From Paenibacillus timonensis (GTDB taxonomy: Bacteria > Bacillota > Bacilli > Paenibacillales > Paenibacillaceae), in assembly GCF_009725205.1 (NCBI RefSeq), contig NZ_WNZY01000012.1:1-64000 (forward strand): a DNA stretch of 64,000 nt. The letters are read 5' to 3'. The notes under the pieces are model-generated. The model made no database searches, was not told the DNA's origin, and saw only the letters and a list, made by a program, of their open reading frames with translations. The position numbers and the translations under genes are program-made. How positions within the stretch are numbered: the stretch's first letter is position 1; each line of letters begins with the position of its first letter. Below are positions 9,605 through 18,717 of this stretch, piece after piece.

Positions 9605-9722
9605 CGTGACTTCCCCCTCCATTTCTAAACCATGGCCGCAATCTATCAACCAGTTTCCCCAGAAACTAGCGAAAATAGACATGGAAGAGAGAAAGGATAC
9701 GTCCAGCTCGCGACAGCTCTTG

Positions 9723-11087
9723 CTAGAGTGCCGAAACCCGCCGTTCGGTTGCGGTCGAAACCGCCTCGACGATCGGATGGTTCAATGCTTCCAGCAGCGG
9801 ACGCAACGGAATCCATAGCGCCTGCGCTTTGCGGTCAAACCTCACTTCCCATTCGACGACCGATCCATCCTTGCGTTCGGCGGTCAGCACCCCGCGACGC
9901 GTATCGGCGATGACGGAGGCCTCCCCCCATTCGATAAAGGCACTTTGCGTCGCCTCGCTCCAATAGACTTCGGCGCCGAGGCGCTCCATCACCGTGCGAA
10001 CAGGTGCCAGATACTGGCCGTCTAGCATTTCATATTCCCCGGCATCCAGACGCATTTGCACACTGCCCGCTTCCACCGTCAACGGCAGCTCCGGTTCAAA
10101 CAAAGCCGCATTGGGAGCCACATTGGACGCTACCCATTCGGCTGAAGGTGCAGGGCGGTTTTTCTTGCCAATCCCCCGATCCAGCGTGAATTGAACGGGC
10201 TTCTGCTCCGCGGACAAAGTTGAAAACTCATAACCTAGTTTTTTATAGTAATGGATAATTTCCGGCAATGCCTTGACGGTTTCTTCATGTCCCCCTCCAT
10301 CATGCATCAATACGATCAGCTGGTCCTGGGGCTTCTCATTCTTAACGTTGCTTACGATTTCGTCCGCCGGAACGCCTTTGCGTTTAGAATCACCGCTGTC
10401 CACATTCCAGTCGAAAACCTTATACCCGCCTTGTTCCAACAAGCTAAAGTACGTTTTGTCAAAATGCCCGTACGTCCCGCCCGGCGCACGTACCAGCGGC
10501 GTACGGGTTCCCGTGATCTCCCGCAGCACCTCTTCCGTTGCCTTGACCTGCTTCCAGAAATGGCCAAAGCTGTCGTACAGCGCATCATAGTCGTGATTAT
10601 ACGTGTGATTTCCCAGCGCGTGACCGGCGTCGACGATACGCCGGATCACCTCAGGGTAGCGTTTGGCCTGCTGACCAAGCACGAAGAAGGTGGCGGTGAC
10701 CTCCTCCTGCCGCAAAATCTCAAGCACCTGATCCGTATGCGGGCTTGGCCCATCATCAAAGGTTAGGTACACCGTCTTGCCTTGCGTTTTCTTCTTTGCT
10801 TCCTGAGACGTCTCGACTTTCTTCTTCGGTTTAGCCGACGCCAAAGCCGCCGGTATCGCGGCCGTGCCAACGGCTGAATGATTTACAGTTTGCACCTTCT
10901 GGGGTGTAGCGAGATTCACTTTATGGGTCGCGGATCCCACCGCGGCTTGTTCCTTCATGGCATGGGCTTTCACCTCGGGCAAGCCTTGCGGCTGAAAGCC
11001 CAGCGGGGCGCCAATCGCAGCGATCAGCACCAGTGTAAGCAGCATCATACGAACCAGCATAAGTCCGGAAATTCTTCTTTGTTTCAT
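9723..11087 (-). CDS. Polysaccharide deacetylase with C-terminal stalk domain
   Basis: A 454-residue exported protein with an N-terminal signal/anchor helix (residues about 8-30). A low-complexity linker precedes the NodB/CE4 domain. Catalytic-type motifs are TFDDGPS (Asp111-Asp112), the metal-binding HTYNH (161-165) and RAPGG. The C-terminal 110 residues (YLAPVRTVMERLGAEVYW...) form a stalk domain. It probably removes N-acetyl groups from peptidoglycan or a related glycan outside the membrane. The ATG follows GGAGGTAG. It is oriented into the moxR operon. The exact glycan cannot be told from sequence. Confidence 0.88.
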   Translation of the reverse strand: MKQRRISGLMLVRMMLLTLVLIAAIGAPLGFQPQGLPEVKAHAMKEQAAVGSATHKVNLATPQKVQTVNHSAVGTAAIPAALASAKPKKKVETSQEAKKKTQGKTVYLTFDDGPSPHTDQVLEILRQEEVTATFFVLGQQAKRYPEVIRRIVDAGHALGNHTYNHDYDALYDSFGHFWKQVKATEEVLREITGTRTPLVRAPGGTYGHFDKTYFSLLEQGGYKVFDWNVDSGDSKRKGVPADEIVSNVKNEKPQDQLIVLMHDGGGHEETVKALPEIIHYYKKLGYEFSTLSAEQKPVQFTLDRGIGKKNRPAPSAEWVASNVAPNAALFEPELPLTVEAGSVQMRLDAGEYEMLDGQYLAPVRTVMERLGAEVYWSEATQSAFIEWGEASVIADTRRGVLTAERKDGSVVEWEVRFDRKAQALWIPLRPLLEALNHPIVEAVSTATERRVSAL

Positions 11088-11201
11088 CGACCTTCTACCT
11101 CCGCAGCTAGGATCAAATTCTTTTCTATGAATCCATGGCCTATCTGGTAGATTGTATGAAGGTAGAAACGCAAATAGACTTCCGGATTCGCTGCCAAAGG
11201 C

Positions 11202-11241
11202 ATAAAAAAATCACCCCTTGTCGCTTAGACAAAAGGGGTGA
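11202..11241 (-). terminator. Terminator of bcp
   Basis: TCACCCCTT pairs with AAGGGGTGA (9 bp, extended by GTC/GAC across a small bulge). On the minus strand TTTTTTTATG follows the hairpin. Confidence 0.9.
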
Positions 11242-11267
11242 CCTGGCGCATAACCCTAGCCCCCGAC

Positions 11268-11756
11268 TTACATCTTATTCGTCCCCCGAAGCGCCTCTAA
11301 TACTTGCTCGGCGTGCCCTTTCACTCTGACACCGCGCCATTCGCGGAGAAGCTTGCCCTCCTCGTCGATGAGGAACGTGGAACGAACGATGCCCTCGAAT
11401 TCGCGACCGTACATTTTTTTCAGCTGCCACACGCCAAATAACCGACACACTTCATGGGACTCGTCCGATAGAAGCGGAAAATTTAGCCCCTGCTTCTGGA
11501 TGAACCTCCCGTGGGATTTTACCGTATCCCCGCTGATTCCAAGCACCACGGCTCCATACTCCCCGTACGCCTGGGCGAGGTCGCGAAAATCGCAAGCCTC
11601 CTGGGTGCAAGCCGGGGTTGAATCTTTGGGATAAAAATAAAGAACGACCTTGCGGCCGCGAAATTGCGATAGCGAAATGTCCTCCCCGCTGTCTGCGGGT
11701 AACCGAAAGTCCGGAACGGGCTTGCCGATTTGCACTTCCTGCGGTTGTTCCGACAT
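11268..11756 (-). CDS. bcp: Thiol peroxidase of the BCP/PrxQ type
   Basis: A 162-residue cytosolic peroxiredoxin that reduces hydroperoxides with thioredoxin-type thiols. The peroxidatic cysteine is Cys50 in DSTPACTQEA, and a second cysteine (Cys55) five residues on is the usual PrxQ resolving cysteine. Start at the ATG ending at 11756, which follows GAGGAGGAGT; the longer frame runs back into the promoter region. It is divergent from the LCP gene with 130 bp between starts, in an AT-rich stretch. I saw no clean PerR box there. Confidence 0.92.
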   Translation of the reverse strand: MSEQPQEVQIGKPVPDFRLPADSGEDISLSQFRGRKVVLYFYPKDSTPACTQEACDFRDLAQAYGEYGAVVLGISGDTVKSHGRFIQKQGLNFPLLSDESHEVCRLFGVWQLKKMYGREFEGIVRSTFLIDEEGKLLREWRGVRVKGHAEQVLEALRGTNKM

Positions 11757-11790
11757 GTGAACTCCTCCTCGGGCCTCTCCAACCCTGAAA

Positions 11791-11819
11791 TTGATTGTAT
11801 TTACAAAAAAAATTATAAT
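11791..11819 (+). promoter_or_regulatory. Promoter of the LCP gene
   Basis: TTGATT (11791-11796), a 17-bp spacer and TATAAT (11814-11819) lie about 68 bp before the LCP start. The divergent bcp promoter must overlap this AT-rich block. Its elements are weaker and could not be fixed. Confidence 0.65.
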
Positions 11820-11886
11820 GTAAAGATATGTAGTATATCTATAATAGAAACCGAATTTATCGTACGATCTGAAAGGAACGAACCCA

Positions 11887-12999
11887 ATGACGAAACGCAC
11901 AAAACGGGCGATTCTCTGGTCGGTGATCGGAGTGGTCGTCGTCCTGGCCGCCTTTGCGGCTTACTATTTTACCGCCATCTACAACCAAGTGGACAATTTT
12001 CAAAAAGAAGGAGAGCAGTCTCCTTTCTATAACGTGCAGCCAACCGAGACGAAAGTGCCGGAACCGCCGAAATGGGAAAGCACGGAACGCGTGAACATCC
12101 TGTTGATGGGCGTGGATGCGCGCGGTTTGAAGAAAGGGGAAATCCCCCGCTCCGATACGATGCTGGTCGCATCCCTAGACCCGGTGAGTAAGAAGGGTTA
12201 CCTCTTCTCGATTCTGCGCGACACGTATACGGAAATTCCGGAGCACGGCTCGGATCGGATCAATACGGCGATCACCCATGGTCCGAATACGGCCATGCAG
12301 GCGGTCTCCGACCTGCTGGGCATCCCGATTCAATATTATGTGTATACCGACTTCCAAGGATTCATCGAGCTGGTGGATGCGGTCGGCGGGGTGGATTTTT
12401 ACGTAGAAAAAGATATGCACTACACCAGCAAAGCGGATAACCATGAATACGACATCGATTTGAAAAAAGGACAGCAGCACCTCGACGGCAAAACCGCGCT
12501 GCAATACGTCCGCTTCCGGCACGACGCTCTCTCCGATTACACCCGGACCGAGCGGCAGCGCAATTTCCTGAAGGCCGTAGCGGATAAGCTGAAATCGACG
12601 ACCTCGATCATGAAATTACCTTCGATTTTAGAGAAAATCAATCCTTACATCGACACGAATCTGTCGGTTCAAGATATGTGGAAGTTGGCCACCGTCGGGT
12701 ATGACGCGCAGATGTCCGCCAGCGAGCAAATTCCGCCGATGGACCTGCTGGTCGAGAAAAGCGTTGGCGGTTCGTCCGTGCTGGGCGTCCGAAGCGAAGA
12801 TGAATTGAAGCAATACGTGCAGGACGTATTTAATAAGAGCGAAGAAACGGGTACCGGCGACGGGGCCGAAAGCGGCAGCGACCCCGGCGGAACGGGGAGC
12901 AACGACAGCAGCGGCGATGCCGGTGATGGTGGAAGCGGCTCTAGCCGGACGGGAGCGAACGCCGGCAGCGACGCGAATCTGGAGGCGGCCAGCCCTTGA
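11887..12999 (+). CDS. LytR-CpsA-Psr (LCP) cell-wall ligase family protein
   Basis: A 370-residue membrane-anchored protein. One transmembrane helix (residues about 9-30) is followed by an extracellular LCP domain with NILLMGVDAR, RSDTMLVASLD, the D/R-rich LRDTYTEIP block and YVRFRHD...YTRTERQRNFL. LCP enzymes transfer glycopolymers such as teichoic acids from undecaprenyl carriers to peptidoglycan. The last 50 residues are a Gly/Ser/Asp-rich disordered tail. The ATG follows AAAGGAA. It is monocistronic and is followed by a periodic repeat array, not a clear terminator. Confidence 0.92.
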   Translation: MTKRTKRAILWSVIGVVVVLAAFAAYYFTAIYNQVDNFQKEGEQSPFYNVQPTETKVPEPPKWESTERVNILLMGVDARGLKKGEIPRSDTMLVASLDPVSKKGYLFSILRDTYTEIPEHGSDRINTAITHGPNTAMQAVSDLLGIPIQYYVYTDFQGFIELVDAVGGVDFYVEKDMHYTSKADNHEYDIDLKKGQQHLDGKTALQYVRFRHDALSDYTRTERQRNFLKAVADKLKSTTSIMKLPSILEKINPYIDTNLSVQDMWKLATVGYDAQMSASEQIPPMDLLVEKSVGGSSVLGVRSEDELKQYVQDVFNKSEETGTGDGAESGSDPGGTGSNDSSGDAGDGGSGSSRTGANAGSDANLEAASP

Positions 13000-13047
13000 G
13001 GCTGGGCACCTCTAAAGGCGCGCTAATCGCACCACCAATTGAAACGA

Positions 13048-13228
13048 GATGTAAAAGTGCAGTTCATTTTGGTGAAAACCGCTCTTATGGGCTCGCCGGA
13101 TGTAAAAGTGCAGTTCATTTCCTCTTAAAAGTCACTTTTGGGGACCTATCCCGCTAATTGAAATGCACTATTGCAGCTGATCGCACGAAAACGCCGGTTT
13201 TCAGGTAAATCAAATGTACTTTTGCAGT
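13048..13228. repeat. Periodic repeat array, family A
   Basis: Four copies of a 22-bp motif lie between the LCP gene and hemL. Two identical forward copies are at 13048-13069 and 13099-13120 (GATGTAAAAG...TTCATTT). Two inverted, diverged copies are at 13156-13177 (17/22 match by eye) and 13207-13228 (16/22). Start-to-start distances are 51, 57 and 51 bp. The layout (two forward, then two reverse) could fold as a long stem or bind protein on one helix face. No ORF runs through it. Confidence 0.75.
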
Positions 13229-13295
13229 TGGATCACCGGTGCATCTGTCAAACTAGTTCTCTCCAGTTCTTCAATCAGAAAGGAAGTATAGAAAT

Positions 13296-14606
13296 ATGAA
13301 CCGATCGCAATCGGAACGATTGTACGAAGAAGCATTGCAGCATATCGTAGGTGGCGTCAACAGCCCCTCCCGCTCTTTCAAGGCGGTTGGCGGCGGGGCG
13401 CCTGTTTTTATGAAAAAAGCCGAGGGCGCGTATTTCTGGGACGTAGACGGAAATAAATACGTCGATTATTTGGCGGCTTACGGGCCGATCATTACCGGAC
13501 ATGCCCATCCGCATATCACGAAGGCCATCCAAGAGGCGGCGGCGAACGGTACGTTATACGGCACGCCAACGGAGCTAGAGATCCGCTTGGCCGTCATGCT
13601 GAAGGAAGCGATCCCTTCGATGGACAAGGTGCGCTTCGTCAACTCCGGCACGGAAGCGGTCATGACCACGATCCGCGTTGCGCGCGCGTATACGAAACGC
13701 AACAAGATCATCAAATTTGCCGGGTGCTACCACGGCCATTCCGATCTCGTGCTCGTGGCCGCCGGCTCCGGCCCGTCCACGTTGGGTATCCCCGACAGCG
13801 CCGGCATTCCGACCAGCATCGCACACGAGGTAATCACCGTGCCGTTTAACGATGCATCGGCGTTGAAGGAGGCGCTCGACAAGTGGGGCGACGACGTCGC
13901 CGCGGTCATGGTCGAGCCCATCGTTGGGAACTTCGGCATGGTGATGCCGAAGCCCGGGTTTTTGGAAGAGCTCTGCCGGCTCGCGCGGCAGTACGGCGCC
14001 CTCGTCATCTACGACGAGGTCATTACGGCCTTCCGCTTCCACTACGGCTCGGCGCAAACGTACGCCGGCCTTTCGAATCACGAAGCGATCCGGCCCGATC
14101 TGACCGCCCTCGGCAAAATCATCGGCGGCGGGCTGCCGATCGGCGCGTACGGCGGCAGCAAGGAGATCATGGAACAGGTGGCGCCGCTCGGTCCGGCCTA
14201 TCAGGCCGGGACGATGGCGGGCAACCCGGCTTCCATCTCTGCCGGCATCGCCTGCCTCGAGGTGCTGCAGGGCGCCGGGGTTTACGACGAGATGGACCGT
14301 CTCGCCGTAAAATTGACCGACGGCCTGTCCGAGTCGGCCCGCCGTCTTGGAGTGCCGCTGACGATCAACCGGATTCGCGGCTCGTTCTCCACGCACTTCT
14401 GCGACCACCCGGTCACGAATTACGACGAGGCGCAAGACACGGACGGCGAAGCGTTCGCCGCCTTCTTCCGCGCCATGCTCCGTCGCGGCGTCAACCTCGC
14501 TCCGTCGAAATACGAAGCCTGGTTCCTGACGACGGCGCACACGGATGCCGACATCGACTTCACGCTGGAAGCCGCCGAGGCTTCGTTTAAGGAAATTGCC
14601 CGCTAA
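13296..14606 (+). CDS. hemL: Glutamate-1-semialdehyde 2,1-aminomutase
   Basis: A 436-residue PLP enzyme that converts glutamate-1-semialdehyde to 5-aminolevulinate in C5 tetrapyrrole synthesis. The PLP lysine is Lys274 in ALGKIIGGG. Asp240-Glu241 (IYDEVIT) holds the pyridine nitrogen, and FVNSGTEA is the phosphate loop. Length fits the family. The start follows AGAAAGGAAG. It stands alone, away from any hem operon, so it may be the second copy (GsaB type) common in Bacillales. A strong terminator follows. Confidence 0.93.
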   Translation: MNRSQSERLYEEALQHIVGGVNSPSRSFKAVGGGAPVFMKKAEGAYFWDVDGNKYVDYLAAYGPIITGHAHPHITKAIQEAAANGTLYGTPTELEIRLAVMLKEAIPSMDKVRFVNSGTEAVMTTIRVARAYTKRNKIIKFAGCYHGHSDLVLVAAGSGPSTLGIPDSAGIPTSIAHEVITVPFNDASALKEALDKWGDDVAAVMVEPIVGNFGMVMPKPGFLEELCRLARQYGALVIYDEVITAFRFHYGSAQTYAGLSNHEAIRPDLTALGKIIGGGLPIGAYGGSKEIMEQVAPLGPAYQAGTMAGNPASISAGIACLEVLQGAGVYDEMDRLAVKLTDGLSESARRLGVPLTINRIRGSFSTHFCDHPVTNYDEAQDTDGEAFAAFFRAMLRRGVNLAPSKYEAWFLTTAHTDADIDFTLEAAEASFKEIAR

Positions 14607-14613
14607 ACCTACT

Positions 14614-14654
14614 AAGTCTGCCTGGTTCGGTTACGATCAGGCAGACTTTTTTTT
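14614..14654 (+). terminator. Terminator of hemL
   Basis: AAGTCTGCCTG (14614-14624) and CAGGCAGACTT (14638-14648) form an 11-bp perfect stem, followed by T8. Confidence 0.95.
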
Positions 14655-14683
14655 CGTTCAAGTGCTATCCCGGCTCCGTCCCA

Positions 14684-14712
14684 TTTACGATTCTCCGCGA
14701 ACGTTCTATACT
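14684..14712 (+). promoter_or_regulatory. Promoter of the symporter gene
   Basis: TTTACG (14684-14689), a 17-bp spacer and TATACT (14707-14712) lie 32 bp before the start codon. Confidence 0.7.
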
Positions 14713-14744
14713 ACAAGAAGCATAATCCAAAGGATGACCTGACG

Positions 14745-15722
14745 ATGAATTTGCTGCAAACGTTGAATCGACAACTAAACAAACTGATGCCACTAATCAC
14801 GCCTGCCAGCATCTTGATCGGCGTTCTTAGCGGGAGCCAACTTGCCGCATACACCTCCTGGTCTCCGTGGCTGTTTGCTTTCATGACCTTTGCCGGGAGC
14901 ATCAGCCTAAGCTTCAAGGATTTCTTGAACGTGCTCAAAAAACCGCTTCCCCTGGTGCTCTGCCTGTTCATCCTCCACCTCGCCATGCCGCTGATCGCCA
15001 TGGGGATGGGGCATGTGGCGTTTCCCGGGGATTTCTATACGATTACCGGTTTCATTCTCGCTGCAGCAATTCCAACTGGTGTCAGCAGCTTTGTGTGGGT
15101 CAGCATCTACAAAGGCAACATCGCTTTGACCTTGTCGATCATCCTAATTGATACACTGCTGGCGCCGTTTGTCGTGCCCGGAATCCTGTCGCTGCTAGTC
15201 GGCGCGAGTGTGCAGCTCGACGCCGCTGCGATGATGACCAGCCTGTTTTGGATGATCGTCGTCCCGTCGCTGGTTGGCATGCTGTTAAACCAGTGGAGCA
15301 AAGGCAAGGTCATCGCTTCCTGGGGGCCTTGGCTGAACCCATTCTCGAAACTAGCTATGGCTGCCGTCGTGGCGATCAACGGTGCAGTTGTCGCTCCTTA
15401 TCTAACCGACTTTAGCCCGCGGCTGCTGGGCCTCGCCGCCATCATCGTTACGCTCGCGGCGATCGGTTACGTGCTTGGCTTCGGCTTGTCCCGGTTGATT
15501 GGCCTAAACGAGTCCGACAAGGTAGCGCTCGTCTTCAACGGTGGCATGCGCAACATCAGCGCCGGCGCAGTGCTGGCTGTCACCTACTTCCCTGCTCCGG
15601 TGGCCGTCCCGGTCGTGCTGGGCATGGTGTTCCAGCAGATGATGGCCTCGCTCGTTGGCCTGGCGCTGGGCCGACAAGCCCGCGCGCGCCAGCAAAAGGA
15701 TAAAACGGCGGTGGCGGCGTGA
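14745..15722 (+). CDS. Bile acid:sodium symporter family (BASS) protein
   Basis: A 325-residue membrane protein with about ten hydrophobic segments. It has the BASS pattern, including SISLSFKDF near the second helix, the AAAIPTGVSSFVWVSI crossover segment and NGGMRNISAG in the distal half. Bacterial members carry organic anions (bile acids, pyruvate, pantoate and others) with sodium. The substrate here is unknown. The ATG follows AAAGGATG, with its own promoter. It is monocistronic, and a family C repeat array lies downstream. Confidence 0.85.
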   Translation: MNLLQTLNRQLNKLMPLITPASILIGVLSGSQLAAYTSWSPWLFAFMTFAGSISLSFKDFLNVLKKPLPLVLCLFILHLAMPLIAMGMGHVAFPGDFYTITGFILAAAIPTGVSSFVWVSIYKGNIALTLSIILIDTLLAPFVVPGILSLLVGASVQLDAAAMMTSLFWMIVVPSLVGMLLNQWSKGKVIASWGPWLNPFSKLAMAAVVAINGAVVAPYLTDFSPRLLGLAAIIVTLAAIGYVLGFGLSRLIGLNESDKVALVFNGGMRNISAGAVLAVTYFPAPVAVPVVLGMVFQQMMASLVGLALGRQARARQQKDKTAVAA

Positions 15723-15814
15723 TCGCGTGAACCATCGAAACCTCGGCAGCATGCGTTCATTCGCCTCAGCGGCCACACTCTTTCCGCCTCTGCTAACTCC
15801 GCCCCTCTCCCCCT

Positions 15815-15999
15815 CTAACGGAACCAAATGACCTTATTCGTTCATTTCCCGACCATTTCCCAGCCTAACGGAACCAGATGACGCTATTTGGCCCAAACAA
15901 GCATTGAACCACGCCTCAAATGAGAAATAACGTCTCTCCGTTCCGTTAGATTCCAGTAAGGACGGATTACTCCCAAATAACGTCTCTCCGTTCCGTTAG
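15815..15999. repeat. Periodic repeat array, family C
   Basis: Four copies of a 25-bp motif lie in the 484-bp gene-free stretch 15723-16206. Forward copies are at 15815-15839 and 15865-15889 (CTAACGGAACC...TTATT). Inverted copies are at 15925-15949 and 15975-15999 and are identical to each other (AAATAACGTC...CCGTTAG). Start-to-start distances are 50, 60 and 50 bp, and the order is again two forward, two reverse. The flanking 15723-15814 and 16000-16143 show nothing else that I recognise. Confidence 0.8.
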
Positions 16000-16143
16000 C
16001 GTTGATTTCACCGTCCACAACTCTAGCTCCCACTCCCCGCCTGCCGCCGCATCTTTTGGTGTTATTCCAGCGCCAAATGAGCAACTCAACTCTCCATTCT
16101 CCCGCACCCCAACCTTTACCGCTCTCCTTCAGACTCATTCGAC

Positions 16144-16190
16144 GCAAAAAAGAGCTCCCCACAGTCCAAACGGACCACAAGGGGAGGCTC
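16144..16190 (-). terminator. Terminator of the sugar transporter operon
   Basis: On the minus strand GAGCCTCCCC and GGGGAGCTC pair with one bulged base. An inner GTCC/GGAC pairs within the loop, and TTTTTTG follows. Confidence 0.85.
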
Positions 16191-16206
16191 CTTAGCAACC
16201 TGCCGC

Positions 16207-17673
16207 TTATTGCGGTTGAATTTTATCGAAGAAATTCTCCTGTACGTATTTCGCTGCGACATCCAGCTGTTTCTTGGAATCGGTGCCCTTCTTCGAGAAC
16301 GATTCCTGCACGACGTTCGACATCGTCGCGTAGTAGTCCTGCGTGCCGAACTGCGCTTCCGGCTTACCTTCCAGCAGGCTGAACAACTGTGGATCGTATT
16401 TGTACACGTTGTCGTACTTGTCGTAAATGGCTTTCACTTTGCCGGCGTAGTCGGAATCTTCGCTGAAATATTCCAGCGGCGTCGGCACGTAGTATTTGCC
16501 TTCAGCCTTACGGGCATTGATCGTGTCTTCGACCGATTTCAAAGCGTCATCGGTGAAGTAGTCAAACGTGATATAGCGGAACGCCATTTCCTGTTCGTCC
16601 TTCGTGGCATTTGGATTGATGACGAGGTAATTGCCGCCCAGAACGCCATAATGTTTGCCGCCCTTCTCTGCAGCAGGCATCGGGTAAGCAATGACGTCCT
16701 CCGGCTTCATGCCGCCTTCGTTCAGCGCCGCTTGAATGACGTCAAACGCCCCGGCGATCACCATCGCGGTCCGGCCTTGTTGGAAGGAGCTGACGGCATC
16801 GCCCCAGCCCAGCGCCCAGTCTTGCGGGATCGCGTTGGCTTCCCATCTCAGCTTCTTGTAGAAATCCAGCGCCTTCACCCCGGCCTCGGAGTTAAAGACG
16901 GCGGTCACTTTGCCGTTCTCATTCGTTTCGATGTCGCCGCCGGCTTCAAACAGGAAGTTGGTCCAGTTCCAGCCCGCTTCATTGCCTTTGCCCATCGGAG
17001 CGATCCCCGAAATGCCCTTCTTCGGATCGGCGACGCCTTTGGCTACGTTGTACATGTCATCCCAAGTCCAGTCGAACGCTGGAGCAGCGATCCCTTTATC
17101 GTCCAGCAGCTTCTTGTTGACTACGGTCGAAGTGACGTAACCGTTTTGGGTGATCCCGTACACCTTGCCGTCAACGATAAATTGGTTTTGCAGCACCGGG
17201 TTAATTTCGTCCTTGTACTCCCAGTTGTTCCACAGCTCCGTGATGTCGGCAACCCAGCCGCGTTCGACCAGGAACTGGGCTTCCGTTGCCCAAGTATTGT
17301 AGAAGGTTGGCGCTTCGTTGGACGCCATCTTCACGCCGATTTCGTTGACGCTATACTGCCAGTCGTCCTTCACGATCGTCACGTTTGGGTACTTGGCCTG
17401 AAAGCGAGCGATTTTATCGTCCTCCTGCTGGCGGAGCGTCGTTTCGTCCGGCAGCGGATAGTGGATTTTGATCGTAACTTTGCGCTGCGTGATGTCATCG
17501 GCTTCTCCCGCAGCCGGTTCGGCATTGCCTCCCCCGTTGTTGCCCGTGGCCGCCACATTCCCGCCGCCATTCCCGCCGTTATTTTGGGCTTCCTTGTTGT
17601 TTCCTCCACCGCAGGCCGCTAGCAACGAGCCGAACAGCATCAGGCACATCAACACCGCTGAAAACTTGCGCAT
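16207..17673 (-). CDS. Sugar ABC transporter solute-binding lipoprotein
   Basis: A 488-residue family 1 extracellular solute-binding protein. A type II signal peptide ends in the lipobox LLAACGGG (residues 18-25), so the mature protein is lipid-anchored outside the membrane. A Gly/Asn-rich spacer (about 22-60) precedes the bilobed binding domain. It delivers sugar to the two permeases encoded just upstream. The start follows AAAGGGGAG. It is the last gene after a 175-bp gap containing a large hairpin, which may set its higher expression. No ATPase gene is nearby, so a shared MsmX-type ATPase is likely (inference). The substrate is probably an alpha-glucoside, judged only from neighbours. Confidence 0.9.
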   Translation of the reverse strand: MRKFSAVLMCLMLFGSLLAACGGGNNKEAQNNGGNGGGNVAATGNNGGGNAEPAAGEADDITQRKVTIKIHYPLPDETTLRQQEDDKIARFQAKYPNVTIVKDDWQYSVNEIGVKMASNEAPTFYNTWATEAQFLVERGWVADITELWNNWEYKDEINPVLQNQFIVDGKVYGITQNGYVTSTVVNKKLLDDKGIAAPAFDWTWDDMYNVAKGVADPKKGISGIAPMGKGNEAGWNWTNFLFEAGGDIETNENGKVTAVFNSEAGVKALDFYKKLRWEANAIPQDWALGWGDAVSSFQQGRTAMVIAGAFDVIQAALNEGGMKPEDVIAYPMPAAEKGGKHYGVLGGNYLVINPNATKDEQEMAFRYITFDYFTDDALKSVEDTINARKAEGKYYVPTPLEYFSEDSDYAGKVKAIYDKYDNVYKYDPQLFSLLEGKPEAQFGTQDYYATMSNVVQESFSKKGTDSKKQLDVAAKYVQENFFDKIQPQ

Positions 17674-17794
17674 TGAAACTCCCCTTTTCTAAAAGTTAGG
17701 TTATCTTGCATGTTCATCATAAAAGAGAACGATTTCGCAATCGATGTGTGATCTTATGACTTTCATGTGCAGGCCTACGATCGTTACAATGAAG

Positions 17795-17845
17795 GTTCAA
17801 AAAGTCAGGTTTTCTGCTTCGTCATGGAAAGATTACTTTTTGAAC
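17795..17845. repeat. Intergenic hairpin between permease and binding-protein genes
   Basis: GTTCAAAAAGT (17795-17805) and ACTTTTTGAAC (17835-17845) form an 11-bp perfect inverted repeat with a 29-nt loop, just after the permease stop. No T-run follows on the minus strand. It could stabilise an RNA end or act as a partial terminator that uncouples the binding protein from the permeases. The sequence AAGGTTCAAAAAG is shared with 1584-1596. Confidence 0.6.
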
Positions 17846-17848
17846 TAC

Positions 17849-18715
17849 CTATCCTTTGACCGCGGACAAGTTGACGCTGCGCATGATAAACTTCTGGAAC
17901 CCGAGGAACACGAAGATCGGCGGAATCATGACCATGAACAAAATGCTGAACTTGAGGCTACTGTCCATATTCCGCGCGTTAATCACATACTTGTAAATCG
18001 CCGTCGCCAGCGTGTACTTGTCTTCCGTATGCATGACCAGGGAGGGCCAGAACCAGTCATTCCAGGCCGTGGAGAAAATAAAGATTGCCAGCGTCGCAAA
18101 GATCGGCACCGACAGTGGCACCGCGATCCGCAAGTAACTGGTCCACTCCGAAGCCCCGTCAATCCGGGCTGCCTCGAAGATTTCTGGATGGATGCCGTCG
18201 AAGAAGTTTTTCATCAGCAGGAAATAATACGCATTTGCCCCGGCAGGCAACCAGAAGGCCCAGTAAGAGTTCAACAGCCCCAACTCCTTCAGGTTCACGA
18301 AGTTCGGGATCATGTAGCTCGAGGCCGGAATAAACAACGTGAGCAGAATGAAGAAGTATATCGCCCGGCTGTACGGAACGCGGATACGCGAAATGCTGAA
18401 CGAAGCGAGGCCCAGTACCAGGATGGTCATCAGCAGGTTACCGCCGAAGATCAGCAGGGTATTTTTCAAAAACATCGGCAGATCGATATAACCCCAAGCT
18501 TTCGGAAAATTGTCCCAATGCCACTCCTGCGGCAAAAACCGCGGCGGGAACGAGTTGACCTCCTGATTGCTTTTGAGCCCGTTGAACATCGTCATCGCGA
18601 TTGGATATAACATCGTAAAAGCCATGACCGCGATGCACAACACCATAAATCCGTAAACGATTTTATTAAGCGGCTTCTGCAAATCGGAGGGCGACAGGAT
18701 GCCTCTTTCTTTCAT
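17849..18715 (-). CDS. Sugar ABC transporter permease (MalG/LacG type)
   Basis: A 288-residue inner-membrane subunit with about six helices. The EAA loop EAARIDGASEWTSYLRIAVP (residues near 195-214) contacts the ATPase. I start at the ATG ending at 18715, preceded by AAGGAGGAG and only 2 bp after the stop of the upstream permease; the frame stays open far upstream but that part overlaps the other permease and is not real. It works as a heterodimer with the 18718-19656 product to import a sugar. Confidence 0.92.
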   Translation of the reverse strand: MKERGILSPSDLQKPLNKIVYGFMVLCIAVMAFTMLYPIAMTMFNGLKSNQEVNSFPPRFLPQEWHWDNFPKAWGYIDLPMFLKNTLLIFGGNLLMTILVLGLASFSISRIRVPYSRAIYFFILLTLFIPASSYMIPNFVNLKELGLLNSYWAFWLPAGANAYYFLLMKNFFDGIHPEIFEAARIDGASEWTSYLRIAVPLSVPIFATLAIFIFSTAWNDWFWPSLVMHTEDKYTLATAIYKYVINARNMDSSLKFSILFMVMIPPIFVFLGFQKFIMRSVNLSAVKG

Positions 18716-18717
18716 AA

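Noticed and set aside
9660..9680. Terminator between the deacetylase and moxR
   Set aside because: The AGTTTC/GAAACT hairpin is short and no T-run follows.
11797..11830. PerR or Fur box in the bcp-LCP divergent region
   Set aside because: The AT-rich TTATAATTTTTTTTGTAA stretch lacks the symmetry of a TTATAATNATTATAA site.
13575..14540. 321-residue minus-strand ORF opposite hemL
   Set aside because: No start signal and no family features; hemL on the other strand is intact.
16210..17622. 470-residue plus-strand ORF opposite the binding-protein gene
   Set aside because: Shadow of the solute-binding lipoprotein; composition is atypical and no ribosome-binding site is present.
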